Shown: piece after piece, positions 1 to 9,499 of the stretch
Layout: every line of letters starts with the position of its first letter
How positions within the stretch are numbered: position 1 is the first letter of the stretch
Source: Sphingobacteriaceae bacterium
Lineage (GTDB): Bacteria > Bacteroidota > Bacteroidia > Sphingobacteriales > Sphingobacteriaceae
NCBI GenBank assembly: GCA_947479815.1
Contig: CANKAT010000014.1
Location: 1-52,329, forward strand
Length of the DNA stretch: 52,329 nt
Reading direction: 5' to 3'
Made by a program: the position numbers and the translations under genes
Notes under the pieces: generated by a model
Seen by the model: only the letters and a program-made list of their open reading frames with translations
Told to the model about the DNA's origin: nothing
The model's database searches: none

Positions 1-803
1 CAAGCCTGAAACCCAAGTGGGGCAACAGGAATTAACCATCTTATCACACCATAAATACCCATTTTAAGCATTATACCAGCAAGAAGCATAGTGCCTGCGG
101 TAGGAGCTTCTGTATAGGTATCCGGCTGCCAAGTATGAAATGGAAATATCGGCATCTTGATGGCAAAGGCTACAAAGAATGCCCAAAAAATCCATCCTTG
201 GGTAACTGAATCAAGCTCAAGTTTGTAAAACTCTGAAATATCATAACTATTACCAGGAGTTTGTAAATGAAGATAAATGATAGCGATTAGCATCAATAAA
301 CTTCCGGCAATGGTATAAACAAAGAATTTAAGATTAGCCTTGATCCGATTTTCTCCACCCCATAATGCACAGATAAAATACACTGGAATCAGGGCCACTT
401 CCCAGCCCACATAGAATAGGAATGCATCAAGAGCTGTAAATACAATGAGTAAACCACTTTGCATAAAGAATATCAAAGCATAAAATGCCTGTTGATCCTT
501 TACATCCTGTTTGAAGCTGGATAGAACTATAATTGGGATTAGAAGATTGGTCAATACTAACAAAACCATGCTTATTCCATCAACACCAGCTTTGAAATGA
601 ATTCCGAATTGAGGAATCCATGCCAAATCTACAAGGAACTGCGTAGTAGCATCAGGTGTAAAATTTAAATACAGAAATACAGTAATGAGTAGTGTAACTA
701 AAGAGAATGCTCCAGCTTTACCTCTTACGAAAGTTTTACCTGACACAAGAATAATGAGTGCAGCAATTAGCGGAATAAAGATTTGTACTAGTAAAATTTC
801 CAT
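1..803 (-). CDS. nuoM: NADH-quinone oxidoreductase subunit M (NuoM), C-terminus cut by window start
   Basis: Antiporter-like proton-pumping subunit of respiratory complex I in the inner membrane. The frame opens with ATG at 801-803 and stays open to base 1, giving about 267 N-terminal residues. Visible family features are successive hydrophobic helices, the GWEVALIPVYF segment carrying the conserved membrane Glu, and the later FHTWQPDTYTEAPT segment, which is typical of the proton-antiporter domain of NuoM (compare FTWLPDAMAGPTPVSAL in NuoL). It starts 23 bases after the nuoL stop, so it is co-transcribed. The remaining roughly 200-250 residues, and probably nuoN, lie outside the window. Confidence 0.93.
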   Translation of the reverse strand, partial: MEILLVQIFIPLIAALIILVSGKTFVRGKAGAFSLVTLLITVFLYLNFTPDATTQFLVDLAWIPQFGIHFKAGVDGISMVLLVLTNLLIPIIVLSSFKQDVKDQQAFYALIFFMQSGLLIVFTALDAFLFYVGWEVALIPVYFICALWGGENRIKANLKFFVYTIAGSLLMLIAIIYLHLQTPGNSYDISEFYKLELDSVTQGWIFWAFFVAFAIKMPIFPFHTWQPDTYTEAPTAGTMLLAGIMLKMGIYGVIRWLIPVAPLGFQA

Positions 804-826
804 TTATCTCGTTCTACTCTTAAATA

Positions 827-2734
827 TTAAATTTTGTACATACTATAAAACAGTAATGCAAGTATACCGGCTACCATCATAAAAATATAAAAGCCTACCA
901 TACCTGTTTGAAGTAACCTAAAACTTTTACTGGCTTCAACTGCCCCTTTTCCAAATCCATTCACAATTCCATCAATCCCAGCTTTATCTACTGTTTTATA
1001 GAAAAACCCTGATAAGCTATCCAATGGACGGGTGATTAAAGAATTATATACTTCGTCGATGTAAAATTTATGGTAAGATAAACGTGCAAGCAAACCACGT
1101 TCTGTACGATCGTCGGCAGGAATATGCCCTTGCCTTACATATCGAACATAAGCATATAGCATAGATAACAATGCAGCAGTAACTGAAAGAGCCATCAAAA
1201 CATATTCGGTTGTATGATCAAGTGTCAAAGCACTTGTTTTGGATTTAGAAACTTCAAAAACTGGTGCAAGGAAATTTTCCAACCAGTGACCGCCACCCAA
1301 TACTGCAGGAATTCCAATCACGCCACCTAATGCAGATAAAACTGCCAGTACAATTAAAGGAATGGTCATTGAAGCTGGTGATTCATGCAAATGATGCTCC
1401 TGATCGGTAGTTCCACGGAAACTGCCATTAAAAGTCAGGTACATCATTCTGAACATATAGAATGATGTAAACATAGCCCCTATAACTGCGATCATCCAAA
1501 ACACTTTATTGTGATCATATACATGGGCTAGTATCTCATCCTTAGAGAAAAAACCAGAAAAAGGAGGAATTCCGGATATAGCAATAGTACCTATCATCAT
1601 GGTTAGGAAGGTAATTGGTAATTTCTTTCTTAAACCACCCATATTTCTCATATCCTGTTCATTGCTCATTGCATGAATAACAGAACCTGCTCCAAGGAAC
1701 AACAATGCTTTAAAAAACGCATGAGTAATCACATGGAAAAATGCTCCGGTATAAGCACCAACGCCTAAACCTAAAAACATATAACCCAATTGTGAAACAG
1801 TTGAATATGCCAATACTTTTTTAATGTCGGTTTGTGATACTGCAATTGCTGCAGCCATCAAGAGAGTAGCTAGACCGATAATAGACACGACGGCCAAAGT
1901 TTCAGGTGCCAGGGTAAACAGAATATTAGATCTTGCGATCATATAAATACCAGCAGTTACCATGGTGGCTGCATGGATCAATGCAGAAACCGGAGTCGGG
2001 CCAGCCATTGCATCTGGCAACCAGGTAAACAAAGGAATTTGAGCTGACTTACCTATTGCACCAACAAATAATAGAGCAGTAATTAGAATTAACGTTGAAT
2101 CACCAGAAACCATGTTGGCAGCTTGCGGGAATACGTTGGCAAACTCCACACTATTAAAAGTTGTAAATATTAGGAATACCGCAATTAGGAAACCAAGGTC
2201 TCCAATTCGGTTCATAATAAATGCCTTCTTGGCTGCACTTGCGTAGGCAGCATTGCTAAACCAGAATCCGATAAGCAGATAAGAGCATAAGCCCACACCT
2301 TCCCATCCTATGAACAGCACTACATAATTGGATCCAAGCACTAAGAGAAGCATGAAGAAAATAAACAGGTTTAGGTATGAAAAGAATTTACCGAACCCTG
2401 CGTCATGGTTCATATAACCGGTAGAATATACGTGGATAAGAAACCCAATTCCAGTTACAATAAGTAACATTAATGCGCTCAGAGGATCAATTAGAAAAGA
2501 GAACGGGATTTTAACTGCACCGGCACTGATCCAATCAAAAATTGGAACAATGAATGATTTTGTTTCTGAAGAGTTGAGTTCAAGGAATATTCCTACACTG
2601 ACTGCAAAAGAAGCTAGAACAGAAAAACATCCAACAAAACTTACAAGGGTTTTAGATAGCATATTGCGACCTAACCCGTTAATGAGGAAGCCTAATAGTG
2701 GGAATAAAGGAATTAACCAAACTAAATTTATCAT
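827..2734 (-). CDS. nuoL: NADH-quinone oxidoreductase subunit L (NuoL)
   Basis: Distal proton-pumping antiporter-like subunit of complex I. The 635-residue length is normal for the family. Nearly the whole protein is transmembrane helices. The Proton_antipo_N region is around residues 65-120, the main antiporter domain follows with the key Glu at 145 in GWEGVGLCSYLLIGFW, and FTWLPDAMAGPTPVSALIHA marks the conserved Lys/His helix region. A C-terminal amphipathic extension and last helix end near residue 633. It lies between nuoK (40-base gap) and nuoM (23-base gap) in the operon. No defect is seen. Confidence 0.96.
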   Translation of the reverse strand: MINLVWLIPLFPLLGFLINGLGRNMLSKTLVSFVGCFSVLASFAVSVGIFLELNSSETKSFIVPIFDWISAGAVKIPFSFLIDPLSALMLLIVTGIGFLIHVYSTGYMNHDAGFGKFFSYLNLFIFFMLLLVLGSNYVVLFIGWEGVGLCSYLLIGFWFSNAAYASAAKKAFIMNRIGDLGFLIAVFLIFTTFNSVEFANVFPQAANMVSGDSTLILITALLFVGAIGKSAQIPLFTWLPDAMAGPTPVSALIHAATMVTAGIYMIARSNILFTLAPETLAVVSIIGLATLLMAAAIAVSQTDIKKVLAYSTVSQLGYMFLGLGVGAYTGAFFHVITHAFFKALLFLGAGSVIHAMSNEQDMRNMGGLRKKLPITFLTMMIGTIAISGIPPFSGFFSKDEILAHVYDHNKVFWMIAVIGAMFTSFYMFRMMYLTFNGSFRGTTDQEHHLHESPASMTIPLIVLAVLSALGGVIGIPAVLGGGHWLENFLAPVFEVSKSKTSALTLDHTTEYVLMALSVTAALLSMLYAYVRYVRQGHIPADDRTERGLLARLSYHKFYIDEVYNSLITRPLDSLSGFFYKTVDKAGIDGIVNGFGKGAVEASKSFRLLQTGMVGFYIFMMVAGILALLFYSMYKI

Positions 2735-2774
2735 TATTATATGCTATATGTCCTAAGCAAAGGATTTTACCTTA

Positions 2775-3104
2775 TTACCACTTTAATTTATTCAAAATAT
2801 TTACATCCGTTGAATTCGTATTTCGGAAGATCATAACGATGATTGCCAAACCTACAGCAACTTCAGCTGCAGCCAAAGCCATGATAAAAAATACAAAAAC
2901 CTGCCCGGAGGGATCATTATGTTGAACAGAAAATGCCGTAAGCAATAAATTTACTGCATTAAGCATTAATTCTATAGACATGAAAATTACGATAGCATTT
3001 CTCCTAATCAACACTCCAATTACACCAATCGAAAATATGATAGTACAAAGTAGGATATAATGATTTAAAGGTACACCCTGAATAGCCTGAGTTACATTTT
3101 CCAT
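2775..3104 (-). CDS. nuoK: NADH-quinone oxidoreductase subunit K (NuoK)
   Basis: Small three-helix membrane subunit of complex I, related to MrpC. At 109 residues it is close to the usual size of about 100. The two conserved membrane glutamates of the proton path are visible: Glu45 in FMSIELMLNAVNLL and Glu81 in ALAAAEVAVGLAI. Its ATG shares one base with the nuoJ stop codon (TAATG arrangement), which suggests translational coupling. Confidence 0.96.
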   Translation of the reverse strand: MENVTQAIQGVPLNHYILLCTIIFSIGVIGVLIRRNAIVIFMSIELMLNAVNLLLTAFSVQHNDPSGQVFVFFIMALAAAEVAVGLAIIVMIFRNTNSTDVNILNKLKW

Positions 3105-3610
3105 TATTTTACCTGTTTAATTTCTTTTTTAGCTAATAAAACTGCTCCAACCATTGCTGATAATAATAGAATAGATGAAACCTCAAAAGGCAAGAGAAAT
3201 TTGCTGAATAATACCTTGCCAAGATTTTTGACCAATCCAAGATCCTGAGTTTGAAGTACCAAAGGTTCGGAGGCATTCAAAACTCTGGCAGATCCAACCA
3301 GTGTTATTATTAAACACATTCCTGCAATAACTCCGATCATTTTAATCAGATTAGATTTTGATCCAATTGATCCCTCATTAAGATTTAGAAGCATGAGCAC
3401 AAATAAAAATAGGACCATAATTGCCCCCATATATACTATGAAATTCACTATTGCTAGGAATTGTGCGTTCAATAAAATGTAATGAATAGTGAACGTAAAA
3501 AATGTGACAATGAGATACAGAACACTATGCACTGGATTCTTTGCAAAGATCACTAGGAGTGCAAAGAAAATGGACAGGAAAGCAACAAAATAAAATAGAG
3601 ATATACTCAT
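3104..3610 (-). CDS. nuoJ: NADH-quinone oxidoreductase subunit J (NuoJ)
   Basis: Membrane subunit of complex I with about five predicted helices over 168 residues, normal for NuoJ. The segment NFIVYMGAIMVLFLFVLMLL, with the conserved Tyr and Gly of the helix-3 pi-bulge, identifies the family. It overlaps nuoK by one base. The 103-base gap to nuoI upstream is the longest but one inside the operon and carries a good internal promoter candidate, so nuoJ-M may have a secondary transcript. Confidence 0.95.
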   Translation of the reverse strand: MSISLFYFVAFLSIFFALLVIFAKNPVHSVLYLIVTFFTFTIHYILLNAQFLAIVNFIVYMGAIMVLFLFVLMLLNLNEGSIGSKSNLIKMIGVIAGMCLIITLVGSARVLNASEPLVLQTQDLGLVKNLGKVLFSKFLLPFEVSSILLLSAMVGAVLLAKKEIKQVK

Positions 3611-3646
3611 TAATAAGGTAATTTAATCTTCAGCTCCAATCTGGGG

Positions 3647-3654
3647 CAAAGGTA
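3647..3654 (-). promoter_or_regulatory. Candidate internal promoter (-7 element TACCTTTG) before nuoJ
   Basis: Read on the minus strand the bases are TACCTTTG, an exact match to the Bacteroidota -7 consensus TAnnTTTG, about 40 bases before the nuoJ ATG. No convincing TTG -33 box is seen 19 bases upstream, so this is a moderate call. Confidence 0.4.
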
Positions 3655-3713
3655 TAATTTCTGCCGAATTATTTACAGGATCCGGCTTGCCCAATTATAA
3701 ATTTATACAGCCT

Positions 3714-4211
3714 TTAGACATTAAATGGCTCTTCAACTAATTTGTCTTTACCGTAAATAAAATCCTTTCTTAAGTAATCTGCAGGAACAATAGGTCCATC
3801 CAGATAAATAGCTTCTTTCGGACAAGCCTCTTCGCATAGCCCACAAAAAATACAGCGAAGCATATTGATCTCATATACAGCGGCGTACTTCTCTTCACGG
3901 TATAATTCCTCTTCACCTTTCTGGCGCTCAGCAGCAATCATTGTAATTGCTTCTGCAGGGCATGAAAGAGCACATAGCCCGCAAGCAGTACACCGTTCGC
4001 GTCCTTGTTCATCCCGTTTAAGAGAGTGCATTCCTCGCCAGTTCTCAGAAAACTCACGTTCAACTTCGGGATAGAAAATAGTTTCCTTCTTTTTGAACAT
4101 ATGTCTGAAAGTAACTCCCATACCCTGGAAAATTGCCGGGAGATATAAACGCTCCCAGAAATCCATTGGTTTCTGTTCTAATACTTTTTTCCTATTACTT
4201 AATGGTTCCAT
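3714..4211 (-). CDS. nuoI: NADH-quinone oxidoreductase subunit I (NuoI), 8Fe ferredoxin subunit
   Basis: Peripheral-arm subunit of complex I carrying clusters N6a and N6b. The 165-residue protein has two complete 4Fe-4S motifs: Cys74, 77, 80, 84 (CTACGLCALSCP) and Cys120, 123, 126, 130 (CIFCGLCEEACP). The N-terminal roughly 40 residues include the hydrophobic/amphipathic segment that docks on NuoH. Operon position between nuoH and nuoJ is the standard order. Confidence 0.96.
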   Translation of the reverse strand: MEPLSNRKKVLEQKPMDFWERLYLPAIFQGMGVTFRHMFKKKETIFYPEVEREFSENWRGMHSLKRDEQGRERCTACGLCALSCPAEAITMIAAERQKGEEELYREEKYAAVYEINMLRCIFCGLCEEACPKEAIYLDGPIVPADYLRKDFIYGKDKLVEEPFNV

Positions 4212-4278
4212 AGACCCTAAATCCTCCTAAAAGGGTTTTTTAAAATTTATAAATCTGATTATTCAATGATCAGAATTA

Positions 4279-5316
4279 TTAAAGTTTGTCAAAAATTGTA
4301 ATCACAATTCCTGTTATAACAATATTTGCAATTGCTAAAGGAATCAACACTTTCCATCCCAGATTCATAAGCTGATCATATCTAAAACGTGGAACTGTCC
4401 ACCTTACCCACATGAAAAAGAATATAAATGCAAATATTTTAACTAGCAATACTCCCATTCCAATCAGCGGGCCAAACAATGGACCAAGCATACTATTCAC
4501 CCAATCCATTCCAGGATAATTGTAACCACCAAAGTAAAGCGTTGACATTACAGCAGAAGCAAGGAACATATTCAGATATTCAGCAAACATGAATGCTCCC
4601 ATTTTAAATCCGGAATATTCAGTATGATATCCTCCAACTAGTTCTGTTTCACATTCTGGTAAATCAAAAGGTGTTCTATTGGTTTCTGCAAAAGAACAAA
4701 CCAAGAAAATAATGAAACCCAATGGCTGATAAAAAATATTCCAATTCATGCCATGCTGCTGCTCGGCAATTTCTTTCATACTCAAGGTATTGGTAGCCAT
4801 CAATAATGCGATAATGGACAGACCCATCGGAATTTCATAACTGATACTTTGTGAAGCTGCTCTAATAGCCCCCATCAACGAAAATTTATTATTAGAAGCC
4901 CAACCACCGATCATAATACCATACACACCAAGAGAAACTACTCCAAAAATATAGAGTATTCCAACATTTACATCAGCTATCTGTAAACTAACCAGACGGT
5001 CAGCTATCTGTATACTTTCACCCCATGGAATTACTGCACTTCCAATTAAAGAAGTTAATAAGGCAAGCGATGGCCCTAAAATAAAGAGTGCTTTGCTTGA
5101 GTCTGTAGGGATAATCTCTTCCTTGAAAAACATTTTTAATCCATCTGCCAATGGCTGAAACATGCCTCCAGGACCAGCTCTGTTTGGACCTACCCTATCT
5201 TGTAAATAACCGGCTATTTTTCGTTCAGCAAGTGTAGAATATGCTGCTACAGTTAAACTGATCAAAAATATGACCGTTACCAATGCGAATTTTTCAATTA
5301 TAAATGCTAGTTCCAT
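4279..5316 (-). CDS. nuoH: NADH-quinone oxidoreductase subunit H (NuoH)
   Basis: Membrane subunit linking the quinone site to the proton channels. The 345 residues contain about eight helices. Hallmarks are AERKIAGYLQDRVGPNRAGP (residues about 30-49), the loop with SISYEIPMGLSI, and the ETNRTPFDLPECETELVGG segment, whose acidic residues line the E-channel. Its ATG shares one base with the nuoG stop at 5316, so translation is probably coupled. Confidence 0.96.
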   Translation of the reverse strand: MELAFIIEKFALVTVIFLISLTVAAYSTLAERKIAGYLQDRVGPNRAGPGGMFQPLADGLKMFFKEEIIPTDSSKALFILGPSLALLTSLIGSAVIPWGESIQIADRLVSLQIADVNVGILYIFGVVSLGVYGIMIGGWASNNKFSLMGAIRAASQSISYEIPMGLSIIALLMATNTLSMKEIAEQQHGMNWNIFYQPLGFIIFLVCSFAETNRTPFDLPECETELVGGYHTEYSGFKMGAFMFAEYLNMFLASAVMSTLYFGGYNYPGMDWVNSMLGPLFGPLIGMGVLLVKIFAFIFFFMWVRWTVPRFRYDQLMNLGWKVLIPLAIANIVITGIVITIFDKL

Positions 5317-6317
5317 TAAACCTTAGTTGCTCTGTCGAATTCAATTTTATTAGCTTCAATCAATATTGGATTCTCTTTGATTACTGGCAAAAGAGTCATC
5401 TCATAATGATTAGAAGAGATTACTGAAGTATGCGAAATATGACGTGGACCTTCAATTACCCAATCACTTGTATTTTTAGTGTCGAAGCGGCAGGTATTAC
5501 ATATAAAATCTTCAACTTCTCCATATTGATCTTTACGCCCTGTTACCCTTAATACCTCTTCACCCTTATACCAAAGTGTTACTTTGCCCTTACATTTAGG
5601 GCAATCACGATGAGCATCTACAGGTTTAGTAAACCATACTCTGTTTTTAAAGCGGAAAGTTTTGTCAGTTAAAGCACCTACAGGACAAACGTCAATTACA
5701 TTTCCTGAAAAATCATTTTCAATTGCTTTTTCAATATAAGTTGAAATTTCAGAAGCATCCCCACGGCCTAAAATGCCATGAACACGGTTATCCGTGATCT
5801 GGTCAGCAACATATACACATCTGTAACACAAAATACAACGCGTCATATGCAATTGTATCTTGTCTCCAATATCTATTTTCTCGAAAGTACGGCGATCAAA
5901 TTCGTAGCGTGTATCAGCAACACCATGCTCATAAGAGAGATCCTGCAAATGGCATTCACCAGCCTGATCACAAACCGGACAATCCAAAGGATGATTAATC
6001 AAAAGTATTTCAACAACACCTTTGCGTGCTTCTATTACTTCTGGCGAAGTAATGTTCTGCACTTCCATTCCATCCATCACACCAGTTCTACAAGAGGCAA
6101 CCAGCTTAGGCATAGGGCGTGGATCCTTTTCAGAACCTTTGCTCACTTTCACCAAACAGGTACGACACTTACCACCACTTCCTTCAAGTTTAGAATAATA
6201 GCACATAGCAGGCGGCACAATATCTCCCCCAATCTGACGTGCAGCATTGAGAATACTTGTACCCGGTTCAACTTCAACGGTAATACCGTCTATTGTTACT
6301 TTAACTTTATCGCTCAT
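5316..6317 (-). CDS. nuoG: Short NuoG: 2Fe-2S/4Fe-4S subunit of complex I
   Basis: Electron-wiring subunit of the complex I peripheral arm. Cluster ligands seen: 2Fe-2S (N1b) Cys39, 51, 54, 76; N5-type His109, Cys113, 116, 122 (HPLDCPVCDQAGEC); 4Fe-4S (N4) Cys161, 164, 167 and 211. Two further pairs follow, Cys239/242 and Cys273/276, in the position where the molybdopterin-oxidoreductase domain would begin. At 333 residues the protein stops there, whereas Escherichia coli NuoG exceeds 900. The reading frame is clean, with nuoH starting on the stop codon, so this is the natural short form seen in Bacteroidota rather than a broken gene. Confidence 0.93.
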   Translation of the reverse strand: MSDKVKVTIDGITVEVEPGTSILNAARQIGGDIVPPAMCYYSKLEGSGGKCRTCLVKVSKGSEKDPRPMPKLVASCRTGVMDGMEVQNITSPEVIEARKGVVEILLINHPLDCPVCDQAGECHLQDLSYEHGVADTRYEFDRRTFEKIDIGDKIQLHMTRCILCYRCVYVADQITDNRVHGILGRGDASEISTYIEKAIENDFSGNVIDVCPVGALTDKTFRFKNRVWFTKPVDAHRDCPKCKGKVTLWYKGEEVLRVTGRKDQYGEVEDFICNTCRFDTKNTSDWVIEGPRHISHTSVISSNHYEMTLLPVIKENPILIEANKIEFDRATKV

Positions 6318-6331
6318 TGTTAAAGAATCAT

Positions 6332-7699
6332 TTAATTTTGAATTGCCTCTTCCAGTTTTGGCAATGGATCAGCGTACTTTGCCAAACCATAATTTTGCTC
6401 CATTGCTGTTTTTGAATTAGTAATATGCCATTCAAATTCATCTCTGAAATGACGAATCGCACTGGCAACAGGCCAGGCAGCAGCGTCGCCCAAAGGACAA
6501 ATCGTATTGCCTTCAATTTTCTTAGAAACATCAACCAACAGGTCGATATCACTCATTTTACCATGCCCATTTTCTAAATTATGAAGCACTTTCTCCATCC
6601 ATCCTGTACCCTCACGGCAAGGCGAACATTGTCCGCAGCTTTCATGATGGTAAAAACGGGCAAAATTCCATGTATTTCTAACTATGCACTGATCTTCGTC
6701 AAACGCTATAAACCCACCTGATCCCAGCATTGAACCCGTTTGAAAACCTCCATCTGAAAGTGATTCATAACTCATTAAACGGGGCTGACCATTGATTGTT
6801 TTCAGGATCAAGTTAGCTGGCAAAATTGGAACAGACGAACCACCTGCAACTACTGCCTTCAATCTTTTTCCATTGGCTATACCACCACAATATTCTTCAG
6901 AATAGATAAATTCCTCAACAGGAAGACCAAGTTCTATTTCATATACACCTGGTTTATTGAGATTACCCGAAGCCGAAATTAATTTTGTGCCTGTACTTCT
7001 GCCGTTACCCACTTTAGAATATTCTTCACCACCATCATTAATGATTGGAACAACAGCTGCAATAGTTTCAACATTATTTACAACGGTAGGGCATGCCCAT
7101 ACCCCTGAAATTGCCGGAAAAGGGGGTTTGATTCGTGGGTTTCCACGTTTACCTTCTAGTGATTCAATTAATGCAGTTTCTTCTCCGCATATATAGGCTC
7201 CACCACCCGGCTGAACATATAATTCAAGATCATATCCTGATCCAAGTATATTTTTGCCCAGGAATCCGGCATTTTTAGCTTCGGCAATTGCTCGCTCCAA
7301 TATCCTGATCTGAGGCATCATTTCACCACGAACATAGATATAAGATGTTTTTGCGCCAAGAGCAAAACTTGAAACAATCATTCCCTCAATTAAAAGATGA
7401 GGAATATGAGTCATTAGATAACGATCTTTAAATGTACCTGGCTCAGATTCATCTGCATTACAAACCAGATATCGCTCTATGCCTTCAGGCTTTGCCAAAA
7501 AACTCCACTTCATACCGGTAGGAAAACCAGCACCTCCACGTCCGCGTAATCCAGATGTTTTAACCTCTTCAACCACAGCATCCGGTGTCATGGTCTTCAA
7601 CGCTTTTTCAACTGAACGGTATCCTCCATGCTGACGATACACATCGAAAGTATGAATTCCTGGTACATTAATATTCTCTAATAATAACTTGCGAGCCAT
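6332..7699 (-). CDS. nuoF: NADH-quinone oxidoreductase subunit F (NuoF)
   Basis: NADH-binding FMN and 4Fe-4S subunit, entry point of electrons into complex I. The start is set at ATG 7697-7699 (MARKLLLENINVPG), giving 455 residues. An upstream in-frame ATG at 7759 would add 20 residues encoded by a low-complexity repeat and is rejected. Motifs are GRGGAGFPTGMKW (FMN/NADH site, near residue 54), GGGAYICGEETALIESLEG, and the N3 cluster ligands SCGQCSPCREG plus a later Cys in NTICPLGD. It is followed 14 bases later by nuoG. Confidence 0.95.
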   Translation of the reverse strand: MARKLLLENINVPGIHTFDVYRQHGGYRSVEKALKTMTPDAVVEEVKTSGLRGRGGAGFPTGMKWSFLAKPEGIERYLVCNADESEPGTFKDRYLMTHIPHLLIEGMIVSSFALGAKTSYIYVRGEMMPQIRILERAIAEAKNAGFLGKNILGSGYDLELYVQPGGGAYICGEETALIESLEGKRGNPRIKPPFPAISGVWACPTVVNNVETIAAVVPIINDGGEEYSKVGNGRSTGTKLISASGNLNKPGVYEIELGLPVEEFIYSEEYCGGIANGKRLKAVVAGGSSVPILPANLILKTINGQPRLMSYESLSDGGFQTGSMLGSGGFIAFDEDQCIVRNTWNFARFYHHESCGQCSPCREGTGWMEKVLHNLENGHGKMSDIDLLVDVSKKIEGNTICPLGDAAAWPVASAIRHFRDEFEWHITNSKTAMEQNYGLAKYADPLPKLEEAIQN

Positions 7700-7708
7700 T
7701 CTGTTATA

Positions 7709-7740
7709 GATGTGAGATATGAGATGTGAAATGTGAGATT
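7709..7740. repeat. Short-word repeat in the nuoE-nuoF gap (ATGTGAGAT/ATGAGATGTGAA words)
   Basis: The plus strand reads as an imperfect run of the words ATGTGAGAT, ATGAGATGT and GAAATGTGAGAT. It sits just upstream of the nuoF start and has no stop in one frame, which creates a false N-terminal extension. Comparable but different word repeats lie in the sdhA-sdhB and trpE-trpG gaps. Confidence 0.6.
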
Positions 7741-7779
7741 TGTAATTAAAAAACCTCAACTAGCCTCCAAATACCTGTC

Positions 7780-8295
7780 TTATATTTTATTTTTTAAATT
7801 TTCTATTAATTTATCTACACTTTCTTCTGTTAAATTTTCGTGAAAAGTGTATTCAGGACCAATCTGCAGAACGGGAGCCATACCGCAGGCTGCTAAACAT
7901 TCTACACCTCTCCAACTAAAATTACCATCTGCGGTAACTTCACCTTCTTTCACGCCCAATGTCTTTTCAATATGATGCATGATTTTTTCTGCACCTACAA
8001 GGCAACACGGGCCTGTACGGCATACCTCAAGTACAAATTTTCCCTGAGGACGCATAAAGAACATGGTATAAAATGTTGCTACTTCATACACCTCAATGGC
8101 TTGGATTTGAAGAAAAGCAGCAATTTTATCCATGGCTTCAGGACTAACCCAGCCGTATTCAGCTTGTACAAGATGTAATATGGGCAATAATGCTGATTTT
8201 TGCTTTCCTTCAGGATAGCGCGTTACGATCTCTTCAAACTTGCTAATCAAGTTTGCTGAAAATTCAATTTCTTTATGTTCAGTTACACTAAGCAT
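7780..8295 (-). CDS. nuoE: NADH-quinone oxidoreductase subunit E (NuoE)
   Basis: Thioredoxin-like 2Fe-2S subunit that partners NuoF. The 171 residues have the family ligands Cys92, Cys97, Cys133 and Cys137 (CRTGPC and CLAAC). The N-terminal helical part contains LPILHLVQAEYGWVSPEAM, a typical NuoE signature. It overlaps the end of nuoD by 8 bases, indicating coupled translation. It is followed by an 80-base gap containing the word repeat before nuoF. Confidence 0.96.
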   Translation of the reverse strand: MLSVTEHKEIEFSANLISKFEEIVTRYPEGKQKSALLPILHLVQAEYGWVSPEAMDKIAAFLQIQAIEVYEVATFYTMFFMRPQGKFVLEVCRTGPCCLVGAEKIMHHIEKTLGVKEGEVTADGNFSWRGVECLAACGMAPVLQIGPEYTFHENLTEESVDKLIENLKNKI

Positions 8296-9499
8296 CTAAT
8301 TCTCCTGCAATTACGTTCAAGCTACTCATATTGATAATGGCATCAGATAATAACATGCCTGCACTCATTGGTGCATACATTTGGTAATTAATGAAACTTG
8401 GTCTTCTGAAGTGCAAACGATAAGGCGATCTACCTCCATCATTCACCAGATAAAAACCTAATTCCCCATTTCCACCTTCAACGGCATGATAAACTTCAGT
8501 TTTTGGAGTATCGATCTCACCCATTACAATTTTGAAATGGTAGATCAATGCTTCCATATTATTATAAACTTCTTCTTTTGGAGGAAGGTAAAACTCAGGA
8601 ACATTGGCATGAAAAACACCTTTTGGTTCTTTCTCAATCTTTTGAAGTGCTTGTTCAATGATTCTTAAGCTCTGCCACATTTCCTCGTTACGCACAATGT
8701 ATCGATCATAAACATCGCCACTTGTTCCAACCGGTATATCAAAATCAAAATCCTGGTAAGACGAATAAGGTTCATTAACACGAACATCATAATCTACCCC
8801 GGTGGCACGTAAAATAGGTCCACTCCAGCTATAATTAAGTGCTGTTTCAGGATCAACAGGTGCAACACCTGAAGTACGCTCAATAAAGATTCGGTTACGA
8901 TTAAATAAGACCTCAAACTCTTTGAGTATAGGAGGGAATTTTATTAAAAAGTTCTTGATTTTCGCAAAAGCTATATCATTGAAATCGCGTTCAAAGCCTC
9001 CTATACGACCAATATTAGTGGTTAAACGAGCACCACATATTTCTTCATAGATCTCATAAATATGTTCTCTTTCTTCCATTAAGTAAAGAAAACCGGTAAA
9101 TGCTCCTGTATCTACCCCTAAAATTCCATTACAGATCAGGTGATCTGAAATGCGGGCAAGCTCCATGACGATTACTCTTAGATAATCAACTCTTTTGGGA
9201 GTTTCAATACCCAATAGCTTTTCAACAGTCATATGCCAACCCATATTATTAATAGGGGATGAACAATAGTTCATTCGATCTGTTAATGGGGTTATTTGAT
9301 AAAAGGGGCGGTGTTCTGCAATTTTTTCAAATGCACGATGTATATAACCTATCGTTGAAACACCACTTACGATTCTCTCGCCATCCATTTCCAAAATATT
9401 CTGGAAAACACCATGTGTTGCCGGATGTGTAGGACCAAGGTTTAACGTGATCGTTTCTTTTTGAGGGTCGTTATCTGTAAATATGGGGTGATTCATCAT
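8288..9499 (-). CDS. nuoD: NADH-quinone oxidoreductase subunit D (NuoD)
   Basis: 49-kDa-type subunit that forms the quinone-binding pocket with NuoB. At 403 residues the length is normal. The conserved LGPTHPATHG occurs at residues 21-30, followed by GYIHRAFEKIAEHRPFYQI and a C-terminus ending in the usual Asp-Ala-less-charged tail (VIAGELDA). It is a separate gene from nuoC, with a 4-base ATGA overlap. Two Met codons begin the frame; either could be used. Confidence 0.96.
   Translation of the reverse strand: MMNHPIFTDNDPQKETITLNLGPTHPATHGVFQNILEMDGERIVSGVSTIGYIHRAFEKIAEHRPFYQITPLTDRMNYCSSPINNMGWHMTVEKLLGIETPKRVDYLRVIVMELARISDHLICNGILGVDTGAFTGFLYLMEEREHIYEIYEEICGARLTTNIGRIGGFERDFNDIAFAKIKNFLIKFPPILKEFEVLFNRNRIFIERTSGVAPVDPETALNYSWSGPILRATGVDYDVRVNEPYSSYQDFDFDIPVGTSGDVYDRYIVRNEEMWQSLRIIEQALQKIEKEPKGVFHANVPEFYLPPKEEVYNNMEALIYHFKIVMGEIDTPKTEVYHAVEGGNGELGFYLVNDGGRSPYRLHFRRPSFINYQMYAPMSAGMLLSDAIINMSSLNVIAGELDA

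Noticed and set aside
5778-6323. Plus-strand frame of 181 codons
   Set aside because: It is antisense to the Cys-rich nuoG coding region and lacks recognisable domains; an overlap shadow.
7700-7759. Longer start of nuoF
   Set aside because: The extra 20 residues are encoded by the low-complexity repeat and are absent from typical NuoF proteins.
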